Positions 1 through 12,424 are shown, counted from the stretch's first letter. The stretch: 64,000 bases of DNA from Lingula anatina (GCF_001039355.2 NW_019773626.1:267445-331444), one strand, 5' to 3'. Notes: generated by a model from the letters alone, not told the origin. Program-made: numbers and translations.

Positions 1-293
1 CAACCCCCCCCCCCCCCTCCACCCAAATTTTTGCTTACGTTACCACCTCTAAGAGTCATTAGGGCAGGGATAACACTGCTCATTTCAAAAGGTATAATAG
101 TTACTAATGACAAAGTACAAAAGATCTATGTCATGTTGAACCTGTAGACCATATATGTACCTTACGATGAATGTGCCAGGTTATTCTGAAGAAAATCGAA
201 TGTACACAGCATTTGTGTCCAGTCAAAGCTTGGACCATGTTCTGCCATGTCTTGTTCCACCATTCTTTGAAACCCCTGATGACTGCGTTCAAC

Positions 294-368
294 CTGGACA
301 AATATATGGCATCAGTTTGCAATGTAATCTTGACAGTATAGGTGATCTTTACATGAGTCAGCACTTGC
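294..368 (-). other. Putative 75-bp GC-AG intron inside the integrase
   Basis: On the minus strand HPQSQGK is followed by AAG|GCAAGT, the strict consensus of GC-AG donors. 75 bp later TTTGTCCAG|GTT is a good acceptor. Removing the segment joins QGK to VERSHQGF in the same frame, the usual integrase context of the third catalytic residue. Read through, the segment gives a TGA at 312-314. A 75-bp insertion with no splicing role would look the same. Confidence 0.55.
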
Positions 369-436
369 CTTGCCTTGCGATTGTGGATGGTATGGGCAGC
401 CATTAATTATCTTTACACCCAATTTCTCCATCAGTG

Positions 437-937
437 CTTGAGTGGCACCCTTGAACTCCCCACCATTGTCTGCCTGCAGAATTGTCAGAGGCCCCACAAC
501 AGAAAAGTGGCTGCACAGCGCAGCTGCAACGGCCTCTGATGACTTATCTTTTAATGCCACTCGTTTTACAAAACAACTGAACACGTCCAAAATTTCTAAA
601 ATATATTTGTACCCATTTTTTAATATTTACTCATGTCTATTAGATCCACTTGATTGATCTTTTGGGGACTAGAGGCAACAACTGGCTTTAAGTGGCACCC
701 TTAAATTCTCCACCATTGTCTGCCTGCAGTATTGATGGAGGCCCCACAACAGCAATGTGGCTGCACAGCGCAGCTGCCACGGCCTCAGAAGACTTCTCTT
801 TTAATGCCACTCGTTTTACAAAACGACTTAACACATCCAAAATTTCTAAAATATATTTGTACCCATTTTTTTTATATTTACTTATGTCTATAAGATCCAC
901 TTGATTGATCTTTTGGGGACGAGAGGCAACAACTGGT
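437..937 (-). repeat. 250-bp tandem duplication within the integrase core
   Basis: 441-686 and 691-937 are near-identical in direct orientation (offset 250-251 bp). Both cover the segment from PVVASRPQKINQVDLID to DNGGEFKGAT. The copies differ by scattered substitutions and small indels, so they are not a simple read error. The duplication puts two first-Asp and two second-Asp motifs in series and destroys the reading frame. Confidence 0.85.
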
Positions 938-1693
938 TTTATCTGAGGCGCATTGTCAAATTTGGGGCGATTTTGAGGCATTATATTCAGTGTAGATAGG
1001 ATTGGAACCCTGCCAATACCACTTACTGAATTTCGTATGTGATAATACAATCTTTCTTTTCCAGCCCCTTTTGTTTTGGTGTGTGCCTCTTTGATAATGT
1101 TGGGTACTTGTGACTTTTTAGGCACCACTCTCCCTTCACACATGATTTCTGTTTTGTCATTAATTTCTTTAAGAGAATATTTCCTAGAGTCAAATCGTCT
1201 CAAAGCTGCACGGGCTTTGCCCGTTTCTTTAACTTCAGATCTCTGTTGCAGTTCACTTCGCACCTTTCTGCCACTTAGGAGATCAGAGAGAATTTGGTAC
1301 ACCTCATCTTCTACTGCACTGATTCCACGGCCCTGAAATAATGTTAAATCTGTAGTTGATTAGGTATAGTTACATGATTAAAAAATGAAAATAAAATATC
1401 AATGTTATCTTTGTCTTCTTTTTATGATATACAGATTCTGTCAAATCAGTTGGATGTATTTCTCAAAAAAGTTTTTTTAAAACAGTTTGCAATAAATTTT
1501 ATTGCTACATTGGAGTTTCTTCCCTTTCTCTCTCTCCCCAGTTAACTACTGTATTTGCTGGTATTTAAAACACTAACCTAAAATATTTGAATCAAAGCTT
1601 CATTCACATGGGAAAAATCATTTATTTAATTGTTCTATCCCTCCCTCAGTATGCTTATGTTTTGTAAGTGTTACACTGTTAATTGGCTGAAGC

Positions 1694-2254
1694 ATGAAGC
1701 AATTAAGCATGTTAGAATAACTGTAATGAATTCTTTAATTATTCGTTCTTACATTGTTACAAGTTCTTACATTATTCACCTCCCTTTCCTTTTTCTTCTT
1801 CACCTGAACTTTCCTCCACCTCCAAATTGTCATCTGTAAGACACGGCCACAAAATACCAAATATGTCTTCATGTCATTCTTGATAAAATATCTCAATATG
1901 AAAATGTAGCTGTTTTGGCTGCTTTACAATTTATAACATGGTAGAACGGCTATAAATTTTGAATTTTCTTACATTTTGCAAACTTTGAGAGTCATTTTCA
2001 TCCTCAGTGCCAGATAGGCTATAATTATAATCCTCTGCAAATTGTCAAACAACACTGATAATTTGAAGTGTAGATTTATATATAAACTCATAATTGTATT
2101 AATTTGTACAATGTATATTCTTTCCTTTTTTCTTTTTTTTTCTTTTTTTTTTCCTTTTTTTTTGGGGGGGGGGTGAAAAATGTATATGTAATGTAAATGT
2201 TACTGTTGTCAGAACCATGAAGCAATTTAACATGTTAGAATAAATGTAATGAAT
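1694..2254. repeat. Direct repeat pair in the integrase 5' region
   Basis: 1694-1732 and 2216-2254 match closely (CATGAAGCAATT then CATGTTAGAATAA, then TGTAATGAAT). They lie 522 bp apart and bracket two of the candidate acidic exons, consistent with an old local duplication. Confidence 0.7.
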
Positions 2255-2458
2255 AGGCAGGCAACAATAAACCTCACCAATCTGTAAAACAAAAATGAAA
2301 ATTTGAATACATGTAGATTATTGTAGATTATTCATGGATGTACTTAGTTGTGTATTCATTTTTCTCTTTGAAAAAGGTGCATGTGAGCGTACATCTTTAT
2401 CCAGCTTTTCTATTTTTAATTCAGCACTAGTGCCATCATCATCTTCAGTGACTTTAAT
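1785..2458 (-). CDS. Possible acidic upstream exons of the integrase gene
   Basis: Three short minus-strand stretches look like exons. Exon 2458 to about 2376 follows TTATTTCAG and reads IKVTEDDDGTSAELKIEK. Exon 2034-1973 follows TTTGCAG, ends at GTAAGA and reads DYNYSLSGTEDENDSQSL. Exon 1833 to about 1785 follows CTTACAG and reads DDNLEVEESSGEEEKGK. All are rich in Asp and Glu and lie just upstream of the integrase in its transcription direction. They could be its 5' exons. Each is short, phases between them were not proved, and direct repeats in this interval suggest local duplication of an exon-intron unit. Confidence 0.3.
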
Positions 2459-2460
2459 CT

Positions 2461-5400
2461 GAAATAAATATTAGAAATGGAACCAATAGCACAAAACCTT
2501 TAGTAGTTTCATTTCTTCAGTATTTACGACAGTTAAAGTGTAAAATCGACATTTGATTTCGTTTTGATTTATTTAATATTTAAAATTAATCTTATACATA
2601 AAATTTTGTCCATTAAAAGGGATATTTAATACATGAATTACACAAAGCATAAAACTTATTTTCCCTGTGGTCCATTTATATTTGACGAGATCACGCTAGT
2701 ATTTTGTTGAACATTCTTGGTAATACATTCTTGATTATACGTGTTTTCAGGCATGGAGACAGCTCGTTGTTTTTGTGTAATTGTGCTATGACATCATCAC
2801 TTTATGAGGTCGTCCAACGTTATTTGAGAATCCAAGGAAAAACCCGTTACGCTCGTCTTGTATATTTTCGCATACATTAGTATCGGTGTAGATGTAATTC
2901 ACATTTTCTTTTTGGCATCTTGGCAGACGATGATTTTAAACTACCTTGTCAAGCTTATCAGGTAAAATTTCAATGATGTAATTTTAGAGCTATATTTGTT
3001 TGGGTAAATAATTCAAGCTTTCTTTAGTTCAACGCGTGGAGAAAAAGGCAGAGAGGGAAAGAGAGAGCTTGGGGGATCCAGGGAAAATCGACATGATTCG
3101 TGCAAAAAGCGTTTCATTTTTAGTGTGTGCCCGTGTCAGTGAGTCTTAATTGGTCGTGCATTATATGAAAGGAAAAATTCTTTTACGTGAAAAACGCTTT
3201 AAATTGTAGCACTTTTTATAACGCAAAATATCCACTGAGTTAAATGAAAGTGTTGTGATTGTGAAACACTATATTATGGTTGTGGGCTGTCTTGAAGAAG
3301 CGCCATCCAGGTGTCAGCACACGCTGAGGAAGCGCGTGATATGAATTACGAGACACCGGACAGAACACACCTTGGGCGTCAAATCCACAATTTGCGAGCA
3401 TTCTTTGACCAATACCATATCTACTTAATTATACCACTATAGCTGACATTCAGCAGTAGTGTCATAGTAGATATTGATCAGGGAGCGGTTGTGAAGACGT
3501 ACCAGGATTCCTATGAGTGGAATATAAGGTAAGTGGTCTACGCCCCTGATCAGAGCGTGACAGCCGCCTTTTTGTGCATCACTGCTAGTTAGACTGTAGT
3601 TATCACAAGAATAAGTGACTTTAGCCACTCGGGTTCACTTCATTTGGCGACAAGGAAAATCGAGCCCGTTTCCTGTTCTTTGATCAATTTTTGGTGCAAG
3701 AAATTTTTAAATTCCTTTGTCTGCCGCCAAATTTGGATAGGTGGGGGGAGTGAAAGTTTATTTAACTCCACGATCCGTGTGCAGGGGTGGCAATACTTTT
3801 TATTGTCCAATATACCCTTGTACGTCCATTTGGTGGTATATGAAAGTAATAATTTTGGTTACTAAATTTAAAGATTAAAAGGGAATTCTTTCATCTAAAT
3901 TTGATTATAAAGTAATCTCACTTATTCTTGGGGATAACATGAGGTCCCCCAGACTAATTGGTAGTGATCCCTCAATATATATACTGCTATCATCTGTTTT
4001 TTAAAGGTAAGGGTTTATTTTTATAAAATTTATCTTAGAATTTACCATATTAGGAGATTTATTCAGGGAATAGTTTCTTATTTCTTTGTTTAGGGTGAAG
4101 TTTTTCGGGAAATTTTCCCTGACCTTCTCATCTCAGTGAATCTGAAAGTTCCGGATCACTAGAAGTCGGGTCTTCTGATTAACTCGCACACTAATTGGGG
4201 ACAGGAAGTGCCTCTTTTACAGAAATTTGCTGGGTTAGTTTGACCTTTGACTTGTCAAGTTATAACATTGTCAATGGGATCTAAGGTAAATCTTAACAGC
4301 TACCTATGATGAGCTAATTAGAGTGCCTGGTATAGGTCAAAAACACGCTGAAGCTCTTTAAGATTTCAGGAGTAATAATAAGGTATCTTCTCGGATGAGC
4401 ACAAAAAATTTGGTCAAAACTAAATCTAAAATGTTGCCCTATTTTTATTCTTCAAGGCCATTAATATTTTAAAGGGGCAAAAACCAAACACATCATTTTT
4501 CCCCAACCTCATCCATTTATGATGCCTAAACCTGTCCACAAAGAGCTAATGCAATGTCCCACATCTATTGATTTCTCATTCTCTGATGTTACAAGTAATG
4601 ATAAAGTAAAGACTCTAGAAAATGAGAAAGAAATACAGTTACAAGTCTGGTTTGTGAAATTAATTTAAGCTACGGATTTAATAAATGCCTCCGTTTCAAA
4701 TAAATTAGTTTGGCAATTTACCTCAAGAGAATTTCGATGTTTTCACGTGAATAACATCCCTACATGTATATGCCCCCTCATCGTGGCAGTACATGTCCCA
4801 CATAATTACTTCATTCCACCGTTACTATCCAGCATCACACACAGGATAGTTTACTCTGGATAAAAAAACAACAACATTCAAAACACAATTCTTTATCTTA
4901 AAAAATTATAGTTAATACAACTTCTTTAAATAAACATCAGGATGCAATGTTTACACATCCTTTGAATCGTCATTCAAGATATTCACAGGTAATGTCTCTG
5001 GTTAAATATGGTCAATCTTCTAACTGTGAGAACCAAATGACCGTCTACTAAAGACATCTGTGAATATCTTTTGAAAAATCAATCTGTGGCCCTGGTACAG
5101 GCTGGAGGGGATGCAAGAACATGCAGAGATGACCCCCGTTTGAAACATGGAACATTGAAAATGCGACGGCGAGGTGTGTAAGTGGCTTCTCTATCGCAAT
5201 TGGCTACACCTTAGTACCATACAGTGCTAAAAGGTTGGCACAAACTAGTGTTAGTTTGTACAGAACGATACACAGTCAGCCCGTCTCACACCCAACCCCT
5301 TTCTTAATTAAAATATGTTTTTATTCTATTTCATTTCACTCTATTGAATTTGGGGGAATGGCTATATCTAAAAATTGTTTTTTCTACCTTGATAAATTTT

Positions 5401-5700
5401 ACCTAACTTAGGCTAAGTCTAAATGTTTACTTCTTTAGATTTATGCTGAATCTTATTTAAAAGCCCATATTATTACAGACCTTAATAATGAACATTATGA
5501 AGTGTTAAAACTTGCGTTTACTCAAAATAGCGTTACACTTTCCTATTAGTCAACCCCGTAACTTCTATAAGTCAAAAAGAAAAATGAACTACCGTTTTAT
5601 CTAATAAATCTTATCTTAAAAACACATTATTCCTTTCTCTTAATGTCTACTTGCAAAGAAATGTGTATACTCTACCGTGTGAGGAAAACATTGACGTAAC
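2461..5700. other. Non-coding stretch without recognised features
   Basis: AT-rich sequence, with a T-tract and G-run at 2127-2170 just before it. I saw no exon with paired splice sites, no foldback element and no microsatellite. The longest open frames (63-73 codons near 3437-3865) have no recognisable motifs. Confidence 0.5.
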
Positions 5701-5716
5701 ACCTCAGCGCCGCATT

Positions 5717-6046
5717 CTGATTGGCTAATCAGCTGGGTTTGATCAAACACATTTTTGACCGCCTGCCAAATGCAACAACATAAACAAATCGATCAATAAG
5801 CCTTAGCCAGTCCATACTAAAGTGCACGCTCAGATTAAAACTGGGCCTTTGCAACGTGAATATCGACCTGGCTATCAACAACGCAGGCCTGATAACCGTA
5901 TACTGTGTTATGCAGGTTTCACGTTAAAGAGAACTGGCCATTGTGAAGGGGTTGACCCGTTACTGGACGCACCTGTTAACGGACTACGGGCGTTCCTTAG
6001 TCGACAACACTTCACCCGTAACTTGTGGAATTCAAGAATGGGGAAA
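5717..6046 (+). promoter_or_regulatory. Possible promoter and first exon (CCAAT box to GT donor)
   Basis: A palindromic CTGATTGGCTAATCAG at 5717-5732 contains an inverted CCAAT box. The following 300 bp are less AT-rich than their surroundings and end at a plausible donor, AAAAG|GTGAGA, at about 6046. This could be a promoter with a non-coding first exon. No TATA box or linked coding exon was found, so the call is weak. Confidence 0.18.
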
Positions 6047-6230
6047 AGGTGAGACTTACGTTTGTGTTTTTCACAACATCCGAGTGTTCTGTATTCAGTT
6101 AAAGTGTTGCACCCATATCATCACCGCGTTGCTGTGGAATACATGCCCAAGTCCGGTGTATTTGCGGCTGTAATTCAAGTAATAGGAGTGAAATCGAAGG
6201 AGGAGGAGAAAGAGGGAATGTTAAAGGTAT

Positions 6231-6864
6231 GATCACGAGAGAGAGAGAGAGAGAGAATATAGGGGCCTAACAAATAACTTTAAGGTGTAGTTAATATTCG
6301 GCAGCCAAATGTGTTCGTGTTAACTGTTTGTTGTGTATGTGTGTCTCATAAAGATGGCAGATCATGGTGATAGGTGATCAATCATTCCCATTTGTAGGCC
6401 ATTTACATGTAACAGTAGAGGTTTTTTTAATCTAAGCTTAGACAGCACAATGCAGCAAGTCGCCACTGTTTTCGCTTTTTAGTCGCTGCGTGGGACGGCT
6501 ATCGATTGAAATGAAACATAGCAGCACAACAGCGCAGAGCAAATTGACATCCCAAATCACGTATTATTAAGGCGCACTTATGCTTTTGTATCAAGCCGAG
6601 ATACTTAAAGCTAGAACAAATGAGCCGTAGCATGAAGTAAGATTAGGACCAAGTAGTAGGCTATTTATCTATGCCTTGATTATATAAGTTAACGGGTGTT
6701 GTATATTAGTAGTCGAATGTTCGCCCTGTTATCCATCCTAGGACGGTTTGTTTACTCTGTTCCGCCATTTTCAATTTACCTGTAAACGTGTGTGTATTTG
6801 GGAAGAGTGGCTTGATTAGGTCAGTGTTTCCTGCAGTGCACTAATAGCACGCACACACACACAG

Positions 6865-6895
<31 letters not shown>

Positions 6896-6932
6896 GAGAA
6901 AGAGAACGAGAGAGAGGTGCGTGATAGATCGT

Positions 6933-6992
<60 letters not shown>

Positions 6993-6993
6993 A
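6231..6993. repeat. Microsatellites: (GA)n, (CA)n, (GT)n-(GA)n
   Basis: (GA)n at about 6237-6255, (CA)n at about 6850-6893 with one GACA interruption, then (GT)n at about 6935-6974 running into (GA)n to 6991. The (CA) and (GT) tracts are inverted relative to each other and about 45 bp apart, so they could form a hairpin. The open frame across them is only the repeat. Confidence 0.95.
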
Positions 6994-7452
6994 TAGATGG
7001 ATGTTTTGCGCAGTGACGCTTACACTTAGATGTATAAATAGACATAAGAGGTCATGCTGATATAGGCATGTATCTTACCTCAGGTGTAAGGATAAGAGGT
7101 CAGAAACCTAGAGCTTTCCTTTCGTCGGGTCTGAAGAGGAAATTAAGCTTTTCAGCAGGTAAACATCGCCCTGAGTACCACGGATCACTGAAGACGCATC
7201 TCTCTGCTATCAGCACGCTTTTAACGTTCTCAGTGCCCCGTGAAACTCCGGGTGATAACTGTGAAAGTCGTCTCAGTTTTGTACACTTAACACTCATTTT
7301 CATCTGAAGGGAAAATTCAGGAACCAAAACATTCATAGCTGGGCTGCGTGAAGATGTTGTCAGCAATGGTTATCATAGAGGACACACTGAGAGAAGACTT
7401 TTAGTTATAATATATAGAGAATCGAGTGAGAATATATAGGGAAAAACTCGAA

Positions 7453-8014
7453 GATAAGTGGGCATGAATGATAGCAAATCCAAGGATGTGAAACACTGTT
7501 CGGGGGAGGGTGGGGGAAGATCACGCGCTACTCTCAAGTTCGAAGGTTCCCAGTTTTCCCCCATTCTCCCCAACCTCCTCCCCCCATAATATACATGACA
7601 ATTTTCGATCCTTGTGTCCTACATATTCAAATTGTCTAGCGAAAAATAGCAAACATTTTANTCCAAATGTATATTTTTAGTCCGTGTTTCACAAATATAA
7701 CTTAATTGAGTATTAGATACAAAATTGATTATTTCTAACGTATAAAAAACTAAAAATCGAGTTTTAGACGTATTTTTAATATCCTAGACCCCTTAATCTA
7801 AGTGGACATGAATGATAGCAAATCCAAGGGGGTTAAACACTGTTCGGGGGAGGGTGGGGGTAGATCACGCGCTACTCTCAAGTTCGAAGGTTCCCAGTTT
7901 TCCCCCTTTCTCCCCAACCCCCTCCCCCCATAATATAAATGCGAAACGTGACGATTTTCGATCCTAGTGTCCTGTATATTCAAATTGTCTAGCGAAAAAT
8001 AGCAAACATTTTAC
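7453..8014. repeat. Duplicated 0.2-kb block, two copies 345 bp apart
   Basis: 7453-7661 and 7799-8014 are close direct copies: ATGAATGATAGCAAATCC, a GGGGGAGGGTGGGGG run, TTCGAAGGTTCCCAG, then a C-rich run and TAGCGAAAAATAGCAAAC. Copy 1 stops exactly at the single N at 7662. Copy 2 runs into a poly-C tract at 8015-8034. The 135 bp between them are unrelated to the repeat. Confidence 0.9.
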
Positions 8015-8034
8015 CCCCCCCCCCCCCCCCCCCC

Positions 8035-9960
8035 ATCTCTCGTTAAAACAAGATCCTGCATTCGACAGAGAGGAACTTGTGCTAGAACTTCCTGTCATAC
8101 AGTATATTCTGACTCGGTCCATTTTAATTGTCATAAAATAAGACGTGTTTGTGAACCACTAGACGTCACTAATAGCTAGGCACGTTTGCTTGACACTTGA
8201 GAACTAAGGACTTGAGGTTGGAAGGTTATATTATGTTTGGTCAGAGCTTCATCATCCTATGACATTTGTCTTTATTACAGAGTTTTGTTAAGATGACTAA
8301 ATTAGTCATAATGAGATTAATTATTGGAAAAACTTACAACTCTGCCGTGTTTACGACAACGATTCATTGCTTCGCTACTAATTCCGGCCCAATCGACATT
8401 GATTATCGCCAATTAAGGAACCGGACTAATCGTAAAATGCAGGTCAAAGATCGGAACCAGGTTAGGCCTACAATAATCAATTTTTAAAACTTTTGGCATA
8501 AAATGTGAGCTGCCTGTGACCCTAATAATCGTTACAAAGAAAAAACATCGATAAAAGATGAAGGTGAAAGTCGACTGGAATAAAAGGACGCTCTAGACGA
8601 GCGCCATGAAAGCAGCTTGCTGAAATACGCATCCGCCAAGCTGGGGACCCAAGGACCACGCCTTTAACTATATGTAGTTCGTGTGAACAAAATAGAAACT
8701 GTTATCTAATAGTGACAATCCAGTTTTGGTGTTTGCAGTAATTATATCGAAAACGTGAAGTCGAGTCAGTCCAATGGGAGACCCGTCATTACTGAAACGG
8801 TGAATTGGGGGAGGGGGATAGAGTAAACCACGTGGTCCCCCCCCCCCCCCAAATATGGTGAAAATAGTAAAAAAAAAAAAAACGACTTGCGTTGGTTTCT
8901 GTAAGACAAGCACGAATCTGACTTTTCTCACGTAACACTGTATTAAACTAAGTAGTTGTATATAACCCCATTTTGAAACATTTACACATCTGACTTTTTC
9001 TCGTAAAACATTTCTCGTGAAGTATTTGTATAGAAGTCCGTACTTTAATCCGATCTAGACAGTGAGTAAAAGTACATTACAAACTCGTATTTAAATTTAT
9101 TTTTATAAATGCCTTCACTCTTTCACCACTGGGCAACAACTGAATTTATTTCCAACCGAGAAGCAAATGGTGTTGAATAAATCACCAGAAAACTGTAGTA
9201 GTTTAGCTCTTATCCCAGCGTTCTTTCAGTGCAAGACAATATATCAGGCTCGTTAAAACTTGGCTTTGTTACCAAACAAATAAAATGAATGCTGGAAAGT
9301 CGCATTACGGTTATTTTCCAATACATTGGCACAGCGTGAATTCATAACTTCCACGGAATTGCTTTGTTAGCAATGCTTTCAAGTGTCGATTTCAATGATT
9401 ATAAAATATTGCTTTACTTCGTGTCAGATAATACATTGTTGTAAATAGCTGAAAAGGATAAATCCTTAATAATAAAAAAATATAAGAAATGTGAGGCGTT
9501 TAAAAATTTTAAGTAATTGCCGTACACTCGTCTTTCGGGCACTTATTCTCTATGGATATCAAGTTAACGCTTAACACGGTAGAATTACGCCTTGCAGTTT
9601 GGCTGAAGTGCACTTAATGGGTATTTTTTACAGGAGGAAAATGCGAGATAGGATCGTGGTACTGTGTATTTCCCTATCGATCAGACTGCGCGTTAGACCT
9701 TTGTGAAAGCTAAAAAAATCATTGGCAGTCTGGAGAAGAGAACTACAGCAACATTTATAGGTGTACAGTGCGTGTTAGTCCTTTATTTAGTTAATAATAA
9801 TGATAGTTTCCTAGAAATTCCTTCAATTGTTTCTTTTTTCACTGTATTAAACTTTATCCAGGAGCGGAGAAAATTACTTCGGGTTCTAATTTTTTTAAAT
9901 AAATCCACCATCAAGAGTTAAATTTGCCAGTCCTACCCCGAATACGAGTTCGATTCTAAA
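8035..9960. other. Non-coding stretch with homopolymer runs
   Basis: Poly-C at about 8838-8850 and poly-A at about 8869-8882. A short open frame at 8292-8487 follows an acceptor-like TTTATTACAG at about 8280 but has no recognisable motif and no strong donor. Nothing else is supported. Confidence 0.45.
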
Positions 9961-9962
9961 GT

Positions 9963-9963
<1 letters not shown>

Positions 9964-9995
<32 letters not shown>

Positions 9996-10258
9996 GAACT
10001 CGTATAGATCGTTATTCGTTGAATGGCTTTGTATGTTTTAATCTGGTGGGTCAGGAAGAAGTATCGAAATTTGAAGGAAAAAAAACAAATAGAACCTATA
10101 AGGCTGGGCCTTGTTAGCCCAAAATTTTGTATTGTAGATCAAACATTTAATTGTCCTGCGTAACTTTTATCCATATTAATCATCTTTAATAAATTAAAAA
10201 GCCATGTCTTATTTATTATAAAAGAGGTCCGGTGTTAAAACTAAATCGACACACTGCC

Positions 10259-10298
<40 letters not shown>
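9964..10298. repeat. Poly-A (9964-9993) and poly-T (10260-10298) tracts
   Basis: Two long, uninterrupted homopolymers of opposite sense, 266 bp apart. No retrotransposed gene or SINE was recognised between them. Confidence 0.9.
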
Positions 10299-10300
<2 letters not shown>

Positions 10301-10359
10301 CCTTGGCAGACTTACTAGGTTTTGGTCTAAAAGATTAGACCAGTCTTTGGGCTGGAGTT

Positions 10360-10412
10360 CGTGAAAACCGGCCGCGGCNGAAGTTCTTTAGTGAAAACCA
10401 GCCGCGGCTGAG
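10360..10412. repeat. Short GC-rich direct repeat split by an N
   Basis: GTGAAAACCGGCCGCGGC at about 10360 is followed by N at 10379 and then by GTGAAAACCAGCCGCGGC at about 10392. The same word occurs twice around a single ambiguous base, as at the other isolated Ns in this window. Confidence 0.75.
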
Positions 10413-10834
10413 ATTTGTCGATAACATTCCTTTCAGCAAGTCATTGAAAGTACTTCAAAAGTATATTTAGCATGACTGAGGGTATGATACGCTGAATTTG
10501 TGTCTAGTTCCCATTTCACTTAAAAAGGTTAATTTGTTTCTACTCGGTTTACAAGGTGCAATTGATATTTGACAAATGATGCATGACGAGAGAGAGAGAG
10601 AGAGGGGGGGGAGGGAGGGGTGGTATGTTCCCTGGCATACAGTATTTTTGTAACACACTACTATCTCACACTGTGATCAGAGAATAGATGTTAAGTATTA
10701 TGTCTCGAGAGAGTTCATTCAAAATAATAAGAAAAAAGTAAACACAAGTGCAAAGCACTTGAAAAATAGTTGTTTGATGTTAAGTTATAGGTAAATAGCG
10801 ACTCATGGTTAATACTGGTGTAGATGGTATGTAG

Positions 10835-10837
<3 letters not shown>

Positions 10838-10894
<57 letters not shown>

Positions 10895-11259
10895 AATTTT
10901 AAGCAGCAGATCTAGTTTTCATCGAAAAGCGGTATTGAAAAAATATTTAATTTGGGTTTAGGAGATGACACTCCACCTGCGTCTTTTTCATGGTCAGTCA
11001 GAAATATGGTAGAGAAACGGGTTGAAAATTGTCTTTGTTATGGTGATCAAAATCGAAAATTAAATAAAACCTTTTCGTAGATAGTAAAGGTATTGGACAC
11101 AACAGTTAAAGAGATTATCAGATAGAATGATGGACTGGGCCTCTCTCTCTCTCTCTCTTTTTTTTTTTTCTCTGTCTCCTTTTCTCTTTTGCTCTCTTTC
11201 TTTCTCACTCTTTTCCCTCTCTCTCTCTTTCTGTGTCCATTTGTCTCTTTCTCTATCTC

Positions 11260-11295
<36 letters not shown>
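10838..11295. repeat. (ATT)n, pyrimidine-rich and (AAT)n tracts
   Basis: (TTA)n at about 10838-10892, a long CT/T-rich tract at about 11140-11260, then (AAT)n at about 11261-11295. The frame over 11127-11390 is repeat-encoded (Ser/Leu/Phe, then poly-Ile). Confidence 0.95.
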
Positions 11296-11296
<1 letters not shown>

Positions 11297-11943
11297 GATT
11301 AATTTTTTTATTAATAATTTTTTATCCCCAGCAATGATTCTTACTGAAATAAACTATTGTTTTTATGCAACGATAAGGTATCTCTTATAACACCAGAAGA
11401 TGAATATAAGTAGACTGATATAGTGCAGCTGATCAAATGATGTTTTAACTGCAAGAAACTGTACTATTGTGTATATTCAACAGTGAGTGCAGCTAAGTAC
11501 AGGCAGGCGGAAGGAGCCCATTTTAAAGTGAGCCTTGACATCAGTGTAGGTTTTTCGCAACAAGTGGTTTCAATGCACAATACAATTGAATCTCCTTGAT
11601 CGCAGAGTTGAAGATCATGTAACCCAAAACGTGTAACACTAAGTTTACGTTGCTCCAAACAAAACAAAACAACGCGTGTATGCGAAGAAACGGCTGGCGA
11701 GTGGTGGTATTTAGAACGCCGCTAAATAAGACTTGGGATATTTTTTCTTGGCATTAACCGGTAACAAGTTTAGTTTATTTAGGCACATATCCGAGTAGAG
11801 TGAGAAAGATTATAAAAAGGGGAGATTTACGGAGGCTGGTGTATTCCCTACAGCATTGTTGGCAAATATCATTAGTTACACTTACGAAAATTCGCTATAG
11901 GAAACCTACGGGACACTACAGGACTCAATAGGGCGTCCTATAA

Positions 11944-12235
11944 GGGCCCATTCAGAACAGATGATCCGCGGCCTAACTGATCCGCCGACTAAATATGGCC
12001 GACCCCTCTTAAAAAGCGATTTCGCGGATTCCCTGATGGTCTCCCCGCCTCCACACGCGCCGTCGCTTTAGGGGCCTAGCAATTAAACCTCGGAGCCGAA
12101 ATTGAATCCGTTTAATGGCGCGTTTGGAGGACGGGGAGACCATCAAGGAATTAGCCGCATTGCTTTTTAAGTGGTGTCGGCCATATTTAGTCGGCGGATC
12201 AGTTAGTTCGCGTATTATCTGTTCTGAAACGCGTC
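11944..12235. mobile_element. Foldback MITE, family 1 (copy A, long internal variant)
   Basis: The ends are GGGCCCATTCAGAACAG and, inverted, CTGTTCTGAAACGCGTC, flanked by TAA and TTT/TTA. Subterminal arms contain GATCCGCCGACTAAATATGG and its inverse. The interior is a second foldback: GATGGTCTCCCCG with its inverse CGGGGAGACCATC. There is no coding capacity. The three-base TWA target duplication fits PIF/Harbinger-type non-autonomous elements; the superfamily is inferred. Confidence 0.8.
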
Positions 12236-12239
12236 TTTA

Positions 12240-12424
12240 GGCGCATTCAAAACAGCGGACTAACAGACTCGCAGATAAATATATCGCCGACCCACTTGAA
12301 TGCTTGTTGCGAAATCCCCGCAGTAAATCTGTTCAGTTTTTAATCGGGACTTAAGCGGCAAGCTTTTAAGGGAGTCGCTGTATTTGATCCGCGGATCAGT
12401 TAGTCCGCTGTTCTGAATGAGCTC
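12240..12424. mobile_element. Foldback MITE, family 1 (copy B, 185 bp)
   Basis: It starts GGCGCATTCAAAACAGCGGA and ends CTGTTCTGAATGAGCTC, with TTA at 12237-12239 and 12425-12427 as a perfect target duplication. The inner arms carry GATCCGCGGATCAGTTAGTC and its diverged inverse. It has the same length as the copy at 34,927-35,111. It abuts copy A, sharing the TTTA between them. Confidence 0.85.

Larger units (their letters stand above)
166..1333 (-). pseudogene. Integrase-like transposon gene (Ginger / KRBA2 type), disrupted and cut by the window edge
   Basis: The minus strand reads as a retroviral-type integrase core of the kind found in Ginger DNA transposons and the KRAB-A domain-containing protein 2 family. 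An acceptor (TTATTTCAG) at about 1334 opens a frame beginning GRGISAVEDEVYQIL. It continues through an HHCC-like region (EAHTKTKGAGKERLYYHI) in which the expected cysteines are missing. The first catalytic Asp lies in QVDLIDISKY and the second in QADNGGEF. The catalytic Glu lies in VERSHQGF at about 290-270, reached only after a 75-bp interruption. The frame is broken at about 688 by a stop at the junction of a 250-bp tandem duplication, and the second duplicate has its own stop (KY*) near 620. The exon appears to end at a GTAAGG donor near 165, so the gene may continue off the window. The family is clear. Whether this is a decayed transposon, a domesticated gene or an assembly-damaged gene is not. 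Confidence 0.75.
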
